A stretch of 64,000 nt of DNA from Girardinichthys multiradiatus (lineage: Eukaryota; Chordata; Actinopteri; Cyprinodontiformes; Goodeidae), in NCBI RefSeq assembly GCF_021462225.1, contig NC_061805.1, positions 51,536,854-51,600,853 on the forward strand. The letters run 5' to 3'. The notes below the pieces were generated by a model. The model had not been told where the DNA came from. It did not search any database and saw only the letters and a list, made by a program, of their open reading frames with translations. The translations under genes and the position numbers were made by a program. Positions within the stretch are counted from its first letter, which is position 1. Each line of letters opens with the position of its first letter. Below are positions 31,280 to 42,050 of the stretch, one piece after another.

Positions 31280-32516
31280 TTACTCTTCGTCCTCCTCCTC
31301 ATTAGCATCAACCGCCAGGAAAGGCATCATATGGGAAGGAGGAGGTGCGGTTTTCCCTTCAATGGTTGTAGTAATAAAGCGAACAATTAAAGATCTTATA
31401 CATGGTACACAGCAACATCCACAGGTAACCATAATAGCTACGAAAACAGCAATGGATATAAACAATGACATAATCAACCCTTTCCAGTGTCCAAACATGC
31501 CCGTCATCCAGTCTTCTAACGGATTATCTATACCTGAGTGCTCATGCATTGTGGCAGAAAGTGTTTTTAACCCTTCTAAAGCTTTTGAGACGGAACCATC
31601 GGGTGCAGTGTTGTTGGGAATAAAAGTGCAACACATATCCCCAAACATCGAACAGACGCCCCCTTTTTCTGCTAACAACATACCTAATGCCATTCGGTTT
31701 TGCACAGCCATAAGGGAGGTTGGTGCCAATTGTTCTGACAGGCCTTCTACTGCATCCCTTGTTAAGTTAGCTAGACGTAAAACATTGTAATGGATGTAGT
31801 TGATGCGGTCTACGTTTTTATTGGGAGTAACATGGAACAAAGCTGTTATAATGGGGATGTTTTCAAAGCATGCTGAGACTTGATCCGCTAATTTATATTC
31901 ATTAGGTATGCCTTGAGGAACTCCTATTGCATCAATGTAAGTGGGTGAGTCTTTGCTTAAGTCAAAGGTGTTTGCGCTCCGTTTTATGTCTACGCCTTCT
32001 CCTAGTTAAAGCTGTGCTTTGGGCGTGTGTTGAAGGAAGATACTTAAGGTCTTTTCCTAACAAGAGGAGAGGTGCCTGCAACCTAACCATGGCACACACT
32101 CCAATAGTATTATTTTGGATCCTAGTCAGAAGGCGGTGTCCTCCACAATAATAATAAAGTCCTGATCTTGCCCAAGGACCTATCACTGAGCCTGACACCG
32201 TGGAGTTGCACCAATCGCGAGGAATTTGTCCTACATTTACCTGCGGGGTTTTGGAAGTGAAGTTAAAACAAGTGTATGTGCCATTTCTCCGTAGAGGGGT
32301 TAAAGGGCCAGCCCTGGTTTTGTTGGCAATGGGTGGAGCGCTGCGTTTTGATACTTTATTGTCTGGATGACTGGAGCATGCTTGGAAAGGCAGTTCAAAG
32401 AACAATCCGAAAATCAATGTGACAATGAAAAATGCTAAAACACCTATACCTACCATGATCCAACCCTTAAGGGGCCTGGGTCCTAGATTTTCACCTCCCA
32501 TTCGTTTCGAAGGTAC
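31280..32516 (-). pseudogene. env: Retroviral env, broken between surface and transmembrane subunits
   Basis: A splice-acceptor-like CTTCCTTTGCAG ends at 32517. The first frame (to 31962) has a hydrophobic leader (GWIMVGIGVLAFFIVTL), several N-glycosylation sites and a basic cleavage-type run (RRRRRHK), then a TGA. The second frame (31840-31280, open further upstream without ATG) has the immunosuppressive-domain-type block with CSMFGDMCC (CX6CC), a membrane anchor (SLFISIAVFVAIMV), a Cys-rich juxtamembrane stretch and an acidic tail. The change of frame near the cleavage site separates receptor-binding and fusion parts, so no functional envelope protein can be made. The surface part is short (about 180 residues). 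Confidence 0.85.
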
Positions 32517-32841
32517 CTGCAAAGGAAGATGAGGATTAACAATATGGTGAAACACAAAAGACCTTTTTATTATTATTTTTTTTTTTTAAGTTCAGAGTGT
32601 TCAGTTCAGTTCTCGGTGGGAGAGCAGCTACAACCACCAGTGAAAGAGAGGAAAACTCAGTCACATCTGCCTCTTCTGTGTGATGTCCTGGTCTTCACTC
32701 ACAGGTGTAGACTGACCTGGAGCTAAGTGGTCTCACCAGGGGATTATTCTGTCCCTATTTGGTGGGACCACTGATTTAACGGTGCACCTAAGGTGTAGAC
32801 TAACCTTTAGTTGTAAATGAACGTTTTCTCACCCTAGGGGA

Positions 32842-33276
32842 TTATTCTGCCCCTTGAATTGGGTGAGAAAGATCTTCTGGTGTGCTGGTGTTGTCCCTCA
32901 GGTTCTGCTGGACCTCTGGCAGCGATCTCTGTGGTGCCTCTGCTGCTGCACACTGGCTCCAATGATACCACGTGTCTCCTTTGCCCTTGACCCTCACCGC
33001 ATGTGAGGTTCTCTCTGTGACCTGGAATGGACCCGTCCACCTGGGCTCTGACCACTTCCGTTTGATGACTTTCAGAAGGATCCACTCCGCGTCTGAGATG
33101 GTAGCTCGAGCCTCGGATGGTTGGGCGGCCACCTGTTTTGAGAATGCTGCAACCAAGCTGTGGAGAGATCTATAGTAATCACGGTGAGACATAGATTGTT
33201 CACATTCAGTCAGAAAAGGTAACCTGTTTTTTGGGCCTGGAAAAGGTCTTCCAGTCTGCAGTTCATGGGGCGTCAA
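32842..33276 (-). pseudogene. pol: Integrase C-terminal remnant
   Basis: This frame starts in the middle of the integrase (TPHELQTGRPFPG) and continues to a Trp-rich C-terminal domain (KRKWSEPRWTGPFQV, the GPF/Y-type DNA-binding fold; WYHWSQC). It abuts the end of the preceding pol frame at 33273-33276, and the catalytic-core section between them is absent, so the second Asp and the Glu of the DDE triad are missing. Confidence 0.8.
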
Positions 33277-35153
33277 CCCATGTCTCTGAACCCATTCACT
33301 CTCTCCGTCATGTCCGTGTAGTCTATGATGATTTCCTTACCTGCTACCGGGTCCACAGGGAACTTACCTGGTGCAGGCTTCAGAGTGGGTCTCACATTGA
33401 ATTGTTGGCAGGTGCTACACGAGCTTATCCAATGACCTACCGTCTGTTTCAGGTATGGATGCCACCAGTGCTCAAGACTCTTTATCATTTGTGCAGTTCC
33501 TGCATGTCCCGGTCCATGTGCTTCTTCCAGCGCTGCTGTGGTTAGTCCTGGGGGTAGGATGGGACGTCCGTCTGGACTTCTCCATTGTTCATCCTGGTCT
33601 TTTCTTCCCCCTCTTGCCTTCCAGACTGATTTCTCTTCTGGTGAGGCCCCCTTTTGCAGTCTACTCACCTCCTCCAGAGTCGGTTCTGGTGTCCATTCGA
33701 CTTCAGAGTTCATCCAGATGTGTATGGGCAGATATCCAGCTTTGGTTTCTGCAGCTTGATTTCCTTGAGCCACCCTGGTGTAGCTGTTATCATGTCCTTT
33801 GCATTTTATGACCGCTACTTCTTGGGGAAGTAGTAGGGCCTCAGCTAATCTTCTCATTTCTTGCTCATGTTTAATGGGTTTTTGTCCTGCTGTTCTAAAC
33901 CCTGTTCTTATCCATTGCTTTAGTTCCACGTGCGCTGCTCCCGTGACATAAGCTGAGTCTGTGTAGATGTTCACTTTTTGTCCTTCCCCTAGTTCTAGGG
34001 CTGCTATTACTGCTAGCACCTCTGTTCTCTGTGCTGATTGGGTGTCTGTCAGCCCTTCTGCCTTAAGAGTCACAAAGTTCGTTCCTGTGTCTTCCACCAC
34101 TGCATAGGCTGCTTTCAGACCCTCTGTGTCATGTCTAAAACAACAGCAATCTGTGTACAGGTTTCTTGCTTCTGTTAGTGGTTCTCCTTGTAGGTCTGGT
34201 CTGATTTTCTCACTTACCTCAACTTTTTCGGCGCATACGTGGGGCTCTCCTTCTGTCATTCTGTCTGCCATGTTGATCCCTTCATGGCTGTAGATAATAT
34301 TTGGCGCCTCCAGCACCTTACTCAATCTCTGTTGTCTCAATGGTGAGAGTGTGAAAGTTTTGGAATTGACAAATGCCACTACTCCATATGATGTTAAAAT
34401 GTGTAGTGGATGTCCCATCACCACATGGGCTGTTTTTTGAATTATTTTTGTCAACCCTGCTGCATGTCTGGTACATTCATGGTGTCTTTGTTCCATGTTG
34501 TCAAGCATCACGCTAATATACATTAGCACTGTTCTTACTCCCCCTTTTATCTGGAACAGCACTCCATTCGCAGTATGTGCTGTTACAGAAACATCCAAGT
34601 GAAAGGGCAATGTGTAGTCGGCATGTGCCAAGTTAGCAGCTTGGGAAAGGCTGGTTTTAAGAGCAATAAAGGCTTCCTCTGCTTCTGTTGTCCATTGTAG
34701 AGGTGCCGTCAAATTGCGCATGCCCTGTTTCTTCACTAAGTCGCGGAGTGGGGCAGTTAGGTCAATGTATCCTGGAATAAATGACCTGCTGTATCCAGTG
34801 AGTCCCAAGAAGGAAAGCATGTCTTTCACCCACACCGGTTTTGGATGAGAAAGGACAGCAGATTGATGTGAAGGGGACATTCCTGTCCCAGGCTGGGAGA
34901 TCACCCTGCCTAAGAAATCCACCTGTTTCCGGCAAATTTGTAGTTTGGCTTTGCTGACCTTGTACCCAGCTTTTGCTAGGTGTGAGAGTACCACAGCCGT
35001 GGCCTCCAAGCATTCAGAAACAGTTGGTGTCGCCAAAAGAATGTCATCCACATATTGGATCAATGTGGTGTTTGGGGGGAGGGGACAGTCTTGGAGGGAT
35101 TTCTTAAGGACCTGATTAAAAAGTCCTGGTGATAGAGCAAAACCCTGCGGCAA
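33273..35153 (-). pseudogene. pol: Retroviral pol: RT second half, RNase H, integrase N terminus
   Basis: 626 residues open. Order: LPQG-type block, QYVDDILLA (reverse-transcriptase catalytic YVDD), connection domain, RNase H (LYTDCC, AQRTEVLAVI, YTDSAYV carrying its acids), then the integrase zinc-binding HHCC finger (HGPGHAG ... CSTCQQ) and the first catalytic Asp (IIIDYTDM). It ends at a deletion junction. Relative to the upstream RT frame (36079-35060) it is shifted by one, so the polymerase is cut inside the palm. Confidence 0.93.
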
Positions 35154-36163
35154 ACGAGTGTAGCGGTACCTGTTTGACTTATATGTGAATGCAAAAACAT
35201 CTCTGCACTTTCAGCTAGAGGCAGGCAGAAGAAAGCGTTTGCCAAATCGATGCAGGTGAACCATGCATGGTCAGGGTTAAGGTTAGTGAGAGCAACGTAT
35301 GGATTAGGCACTGGGACTGTGGGAGTGGACAGTGCTGCATTTACTGCTCTCAAGTCGTGGGCCATTCTCCATTTCCCAGTTCCCTTCTTTTCTACTGGTA
35401 AGATGGGTGTGTTCCAAGAAGAGCCGTCAGCTGGTTCCAGCAACCCAGCGTTCCACAGCCCTTCTATGGTGTCAGAAATTCCAGTTTCGGCTGCTGGTTT
35501 GTGAGGGTACTGGGATTTCCAAATGGGTCGGTCAGTGTTAAGCTGAAAAGTGATGGGAGAGCAGTGAATGAGTCCCACGTCCGTGGGGCCCTCAGCCCAA
35601 AGTGAAGATGGCATGCTCTGAACTACAGCTGCAGCCATTGGATGATCTGTTTTTTCTCTCCCATGATGTCTGTGAATTTGCACATGTTCCAAGGTGCCAA
35701 CGTCTGTGGACATGTTGGTAATGCGGTAGGTGTTACCTGAGGGTGAATAAGATAGATTGGGTGCGGATGAAGAATGCCAGTCAGTGAGAGCTAGGGAGCG
35801 TTTTAACACTCCTCCCAGCTCGCGAGCTTCGTGGGCAGGGTGGAGCGCTAGTGAAACAGGGGGTACACCATCAGACCACATTTTGAACCAGTCCTTCTGC
35901 TCTGCAGACAACTGTACAGAGGCTACGACACCTTCAGGGGCTACATAAATGTCCGCGGTGGCAATCTCCCAGGAAGTCCCCTCCAGCTCCACAGCAAAGC
36001 TTTCCTGATAACACTCACAGTTATTCCTGTCATAGAAGAGGGTGACATGTGGCGGGTCAGGGGGAGAGACGTAGGGCACCAGGGTCGAGATCCAGGATTT
36101 CCACCGAAGGAAAGACGAGAGGATGCCTCTGCCCGCTGTGGTTTCTGGGTGCAGGAGGACCCA
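35060..36163 (-). pseudogene. pol: Retroviral pol: RT first half
   Basis: In the same frame as the protease but separated from it by a TAA at 36164-36166. Contains LWNAGLLEPADGSSWNTPILPVEKK, WRMAHDLRAVN and FTCIDLANAFFCLPL, which holds the first catalytic Asp of the palm. The frame is then lost at about 35160-35190, where the following RT block continues in another frame. Confidence 0.9.
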
Positions 36164-36610
36164 TTATATGTCAGCCATAGGGTCCGCCAGGGGTTGTATG
36201 AGATACTGTCCATGAGAGAGGCGGGAATTGTTGCCACAGGCTAGTTGAGCTCCATTGGGCAGATGCACAGACAGTCCATCAGGTCCACATAAAATGGTTG
36301 CTCCCATTTTAATCAACATGTCTCTGCCCAATAAGTTGACAGGGGTGTCCGCTGACACCAAATAGCTGTGGTTCAAAGTCTGTCCCCCTATCTTGGTTTT
36401 TAGGGGTGTGGTGTAAGGTAGGACCTGTTTAGCCCCATAAAGCCCCATGACAGTGGTAGTCCTTGTGGAGAGGGTGGTAGGAGGGGCTCGTTGAATAGTT
36501 GAACATGTGGCCCCAGTGTCCACCAAAAAAAGAAGATTTTGTCCATCCACCGTGATGGACAGTAAGGGGTCCTCAGTCCCTCCGTCCGGGGGGTTCTGTG
36601 GGGACCCTCA
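36164..36610 (-). pseudogene. pro: Retroviral protease, in frame with gag across one UGA
   Basis: Reads LFLVDTGATCSTI (aspartic-protease active site Asp-Thr-Gly) and VNLLGRDMLIKMGA (the C-terminal Leu-Gly-Arg-Asp block). No start codon is needed: the frame is continuous with gag through the TGA at 36608-36610 (context CACTACTGAGGG), the arrangement used by gammaretroviruses for stop-codon readthrough. The frame then meets a TAA at 36164-36166, which is probably a mutation. Confidence 0.9.
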
Positions 36611-38868
36611 GTAGTGGTCCGGGCCAAGGCTGGGTTCATCCCAGGCTGGCAGCTGAAGTGAAGGTTGCTGCTGTTGACCTCCACGTGGTGGACCACCCCA
36701 TCCTTGATACGGGCGTCGCCCTGGGCCTCCTCTGGGCCCATATCCACGACCATATGCCTCAGGGTTGCATGGACAGTGTCGGCTCCAATGACCCTGCTCT
36801 TCACAGTAGTAGCAAACGTCAGCACCCCCCCATCGCCTTGGTGGTCCTCCACGGAATCCACGGCCCCTTGGCCCGCCCCTGCCCCTGAACCGGCCTGGTT
36901 GGGCAGGATAAGGACCCGAGTTTGCAGACCTCGATGCAATCGTGTCCTGATGATCAGGAAAGGGAGGAGTCTGGGGACCCTGAGAAACCGCACCTTCATA
37001 CATTATTTTTGGGGTTTTATTGTCCTTCTTCTTGTCTCCTGCTTTTTGCTTGGCTTCAGCTAACTGCATTTTTAACAATTGGGTCTGCAGATTTTTAAGT
37101 TCCTCCTCATCTTTCTTATGGTTCTCTCTTATTTTGGACAGGTGGTGAATCAGATGGCGATCCCAAGTTCCAGCATCCACTCCAGCCATGTCCGGATTGT
37201 CCTCCATGCTGGCTTTTATCTGTGGTGGTAGTCCATTAAGGACAGCATCTCTGAACCAGCCTCGTTGTGCCCCCTCATTAGCCAGATTAGTTCCTGTCTG
37301 AGTTTGCCACATGGATTTACAGCTGTATGTTATTCCCTGGGGTTAATTTTAGGGTCCCATTCAAACTTAGGGATGGTGCGCCCCCTGGTTACAGGGTAGG
37401 CTTGTCTCAATGCATCACCTAGCCAGTGGACATGCTGGGTGAAGAGGTCAGAATCCGGGGCTCTTGATGTAAAAGCAGCTGTCTCAATCTCTCTACATGT
37501 GTGGTGTGGCATGCACCGTCCTGCCACGGCTCTATAATCTCCCAATGCTAGCGTGGTGCCTGCCGTCAGGGTGTCTAAAGTCTGGAGCCAGACTGCTGCT
37601 CCTTCTGAGATGGGGGGCAACTTGTCACAGAGAGCCGTAATGTCGCCCAGAGAGAAAGGTTTATACCTACAGGGGGCTCCAGAGCCTTGTTGCTGTAAAA
37701 GGGGGTAATTGGTTTTTGGGGCATAACTAAAGCCTTCTGGTTTAGCTGAAGCATTGCGGGGTAAATGTTCCATTAACTGTCCAACTGTGTTACAGTGTAT
37801 TGGGAATCCGTCCACAGGATGGTTTTGCTGCGGGTCTGCTCTGTCTTCTTCAGTTTCCTGTGGCATGCTGTGCCTGCTTACCTGCACCTCAGCAGCTGGG
37901 GTAGAGGTGTAACAAGGTGTGGGTGTGAGAAAAGGATTAGGACACAAAACCCTATCTGGCCTCCAGAATCCACTTAGCATTAAAGACACTGAACCTTCCG
38001 GATCAGTCCCCGGTCCTTGTAAGACAGAGCCTGGCCCCCGTGCCCCAGCCTCTGAATTTAGACTTGATTGTTGTGGGGGTGAGCGAAAGGGATTTGTTTT
38101 GCTCAGGCTTCTTTGATTTTGTTCTTGTCTTTCTCTTACCTCTCTGTCTTGAAAGGCTGCTTTTTCTGCATCCTGAAATGACCCATCAGATGCTGGCATA
38201 GATAATCCAGAAGTTCCACTGACAGATTTGTTCACCTCTTCTGGGATCTGTAGTCCATTCACCACCAGGGTTCCATTCTGTACTTCCAATATGGGGTACA
38301 ATCCACCAGGGGGCGGTGTGGGTGCATCAGTGAGGGAGCTGCATGAGGAGGAGGGTCTATATGGTGGAGGTGTGTCTGAACACCTCCCCTGAGCTGATTT
38401 TGACACCTCCTTCTCGTCTCCTTCTCTGGGTTTTTTCCGCTGCATTGTGTGAATTCCGCCCTGGTAAATCAAAAGAATATCTGCCCAAAAACGTTGTTCT
38501 TTGTCCAATTTATCTACGTTTGTCCGGTACTTACCTTTGGACCAAACAGTAGCTTCATTCAACTTACCTTGTGCTTCCTGTGTGTTTTTCTTCGCTGTAT
38601 TCAGTTTCTTTCTAAACCAATCACCTAAATCGCACTTGTCCGTCAAATTCATTCCCTCCACCTTCAGTGGTTCTCTTACCTTTTTTTCGATTTTATCTTT
38701 GATCTTGTCCGCGTCGTCTGTACCCCTGGTTTGGAGAACCAGTGTTTGTATGTTATTTAATTGTGTTTCTAAATCCACCCGTGATGTTGTGTCCGGAAAT
38801 TTACCTTCCATGTTGTTTAAAATCCTACGGAACAAATGTTCAATCAATTTTTCACAATATGCGCACAA
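36608..38868 (-). pseudogene. gag: Retroviral gag in two frames
   Basis: First frame 38868-37330 (first ATG at 38811): matrix-like N terminus, a PPPY late-domain motif about residue 167-170 (recruits budding ligases) and a capsid-like region (QHVHWLGDALRQAYP). Second frame 37312-36608: the capsid end (WFRDAVLNGLPPQIK), a charged helix, Arg/Gly-rich nucleocapsid and one CCHC knuckle (CYYCEEQGHWSRHC). The two differ by one frame and join near 37312-37332, where a small indel has occurred. The second frame ends in the UGA before the protease. Confidence 0.9.
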
Positions 38869-39942
38869 AATCCGCTTATGAATGTATTATTTTTGTGAAC
38901 AACACAGTGCATTTATTCTGCAATGGCAGGCCGTCCTCTGCTGATCTGTCCCAGTCACACACATACGCAGTCAGGTGTTTCCCACAGTCACTCCCGTTTA
39001 ACATCAGCCAAAAAACACTTAATATTCACGTTTATTCTATAATCCGCCACACAGACAATTATCCCTAGTAGTCGACAGTTAATTTAACCCAAATGATTAT
39101 CTAGTTCAGTCACGCACACACATTCCAGCTTGGACTTGCTCAATTCAACTGCACTCTTAGACACTCACACACAGAAAATGCATAAATATGCAGAAACAAT
39201 CCACCACAAGCCACTTCACCCTATATTCAATAAATGCATTTCATTTTCGCTCAAATAATTAAAAATCCAACCGCATGTTTAATTCAGAACGAATGTTCAA
39301 AGACTTAAGACTGACTGCACTCAGTCAGTTGTGTAATTCCTCCGTGTGGCCACTAGATTGAGATTTTTAACCCCTTAGTAAAATTTCTGAGCATTAGGGG
39401 TTCACAGAATCAGCTCCCTTAAACTGCAGCTGCAAGAGGCCTAAAACAAAACCAAACAAGATATTCTGCACCCTGATTAACAAAAATCAGAGGTTTCTGC
39501 TCACTGATTGACAAAAATCAGACTTTTATCAGGCCCTTGACCTGTCAATACTTTGTGTTTCGCCAAGACACGGGACTGTACCCAGCTTTATCTCATTAAT
39601 TCGTCAATTAATGAGTTGAGCAGCCACGCTCAGCAATAAAAGGACTTCAACCTTTTTGACCTTTGACCCAGGCGGACTGCACCCCTGGTCTCATCTCAGC
39701 TTTTCATATCTGACTCCATTTTAACACATTCAGTTAATGCACAGTCTTTAACAGTTTTACAGAGTAATAACAAATCAGAACCACTGACACCCTGGTAAAT
39801 AATTTAGCCTATACATAAATCCAATCGGCAGAATTTGATACAACAGGTACTGCCCACCTTTTGATGACATATGGGCGCCCCGGATGTCATAGGTTCATCT
39901 GTCACACTCTCTCTTCGTCCAAATTCCCTAAGTCAGCCTTGA
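38869..39942 (-). other. Retroviral 5' leader
   Basis: About 1.07 kb between the primer-binding site and gag, without a long open frame; it would contain the splice donor and packaging signal, neither of which was assigned. Confidence 0.6.
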
Positions 39943-39960
39943 ATCACGTCGGGGTCACCA
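39943..39960 (-). promoter_or_regulatory. Primer-binding site, tRNA-Trp type
   Basis: In sense TGGTGACCCCGACGTGAT, 3 bases after the 5' LTR. It is complementary to the 3' end of vertebrate tRNA-Trp (…ATCACGTCGGGGTCACCA), the primer also used by avian alpharetroviruses. Confidence 0.9.
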
Positions 39961-39963
39961 AAT

Positions 39964-40527
39964 TGTTGAAGCACCCCACCAAGGGGTCTTCTGCGTGTTC
40001 GTTTATTCACTGTAAGCTGAAAGAATTCACAACATATTAGAATAAATCACACAGAGACAGCTGGATATCATTCAAGTACCTGGACCAGGGGAAGCTCTCT
40101 GTAATGTGATCTGACCACACACCGAGACGACTTCAGAGCTTCTCACTGGGCACATGGCTTTTATTAAAACACATGAAAATGGACAGGCCCCTGTTTACAG
40201 TTTTTTCACACATATGATTACGTACACACATTTCCGGCTTACTATATTTGGACAGCTATTGTCCTGCACCTGGACTCTGCTTTTCTGCTGATATGAAAAG
40301 GGAGTACTTGGCCCTCAATCTTTTTCACATCCTTTCCCAAGCCTTACAGTTCTTCAGTCTCATTCTGCGTCACCATACTCAAGGCCAAGTTTATGCAACA
40401 ACAATTCTGCAGGCCACAATGTCTTATACTAACACAGGTTATACATTTCATTTCCCACACTGTTTATGAACACAATAATGATGCACACACATTATAAAAT
40501 AATGCACACACATAATATATCTCCACA
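39964..40527 (-). repeat. 5' LTR (sense orientation) of the endogenous retrovirus
   Basis: 564 bp, same length as the partner at 30200-30763, with about seven substitutions and no indel seen. Two of these lie near 'CACAGAGACAGCTGG' and three cluster in 'GGACAGGCCCCTGTTTAC'. Confidence 0.95.
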
Positions 40528-42050
40528 CTTCCCTTCATTGACTCCCTGTTAAATCCAGAATAGAATTTAAAATTCTCCTCCTCACATATAAAGCCCTTAA
40601 TGATCTAGCTCCATCATACATCAGAGATCTGATTGGTCCATATGTTCCTAACAGAGCACTTTGTTCTCAGACTGCAGGTTTACTGGTGGTTCCTAGAGTC
40701 TCTAGAAGTAGAATGGGAGGCAGATCCTTTAGTTATCAGGCTCCTCTCCTGTGGAACCAGCTCCCAGTTTTAGTCCGTGAGGCAGACACCCTGTCTACTT
40801 TTAAGGCTAGGCTTAAAACTTTCCTTTTTGATAAAGCTTATAGTTAGAGCAGCTTAGGTTATCAGGGAGGGAGCCTTCTTCCCTCGTTGGTTGGAGTAAG
40901 GAGGAGTCAGGTTTAGCCTAAACCGGCTCAGTTATGGTTGAGGTGCAAACACACCCTCCATTTCTGCTACCTGTATGACCCCTTCTCTTTTCCAATGGTT
41001 ATAATCAGTCTGACAGAGAGAGGTATCCCAATCCTTGTGGTTTTTAGTATAACAATGACCATCAGTGGGACCCTTTGTGGGGTTCCTTGAGACGACATTG
41101 TTGTAAATAAGCGCCGTTTAACTAAATAATCTGAACTGAAACTATCTCTGTAGTTATGCTGCTATAGGCTTAGGCTGCTGGAGGACATAATGACCACTTT
41201 CACCCTCTGCGCTACATTCTCACACTACTCTCCAATTTTCCATTATTTGCTGTTATTTCAGCTTTTAACTTTGTTCTCTCTTTTCTCTTCCTAGAAGCTA
41301 CACCTGGCCTGACTCTGTGTCTACCTGTGACACCTTTCTGGAGAGGGGCATCGTCCGAGCTTCTGCTGGCAACAACTTAATGCTCACCTTCTACAGATGA
41401 TCCACATGGCCCTGTCTTTTAGTGTTTAACCCTTTCTGTCTCCTAGACATGGCTACTGACTGAGCTTCTACTGTAACTAACTCTATGTGCTCTCTTTCAG
41501 ACTCTAACCTTGAAAACTGGCTCAGAGTTTATCTGTTCTTTCTTTCTAGATGAAACGACTAAAGGAGCTACATCCATTAACATTTACTTTTCCTTCCCAT
41601 AGAAAGTACTCCTGGATCAGTGCTTCTTTGTTCTCTTTGTGTCTCTGCTCTGTTCTCTCAAACCTCCAGTCGGTCGTGGCAGATGGCCGCTCACACTGAG
41701 CCTGGTTCTGGTTCTGCTGGAGGTTTCTTCCTGTTAAAAGGGAGTTTTTCCTCTCCACTGTCGCTACATGCATGCTCAGTATGAGGGATTGCTGCAAAGT
41801 CAACACCAGTGACTGTCCACTGTCTCTACATGCTCATCCAGGAGGAGTCAATGCTGCAAGTCACTGACTGGATGCAATCTGCTGGGTTTTCTTAGATAGA
41901 AAAACTTTTTATCCAATTTGAAGAAATAACTGAATCTGACTGAACTGTTCAATGGTTACGATTAATTGAAATGTATGAACCTGACTTTGTGAAGAACCTT
42001 GAGACGACATGTTGTGAATTGGTGCTATATAAATAAACTGAATTGAATTG
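40528..42050 (+). pseudogene. L2-type LINE, right part of the split copy with intact 3' end
   Basis: Continues the copy at 29320-30199. It holds the end of the reverse-transcriptase protein in broken frames (KILLLTYKAL..., SRMGGRSFSYQAPLLWNQLP, TFKARLKTFLFDKAYS) and then the long 3' untranslated region ending TATAAATAAACTGAATTGAA. This is the reference copy for the shorter tails at 806-1582 and 49917-50760. Confidence 0.92.

Larger units (their letters stand above)
30200..40527 (-). mobile_element. Class-I endogenous retrovirus, complete with both LTRs, defective
   Basis: 10,328 bp from TG to CA, flanked by the 4-bp target duplication CTTC (30196-30199 and 40528-40531). Minus-strand order is 5' LTR, tRNA-Trp primer site, leader, gag, pro, RT/RNase H, integrase remnant, env, polypurine tract, 3' LTR. 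Gag and protease share a frame separated by one UGA, and the transmembrane subunit has a CX6CC motif. Both features point to a gamma-like class-I retrovirus of fish. Every major gene is interrupted by frameshifts, stops or deletion, so it cannot encode virus as it stands. By-eye comparison of the LTRs shows about seven differences, implying a fairly recent insertion. Confidence 0.95.

Noticed and set aside
39942..39960. tRNA-Trp gene
   Set aside because: Only the last 18-19 bases match; position beside the LTR shows it is a retroviral primer-binding site.
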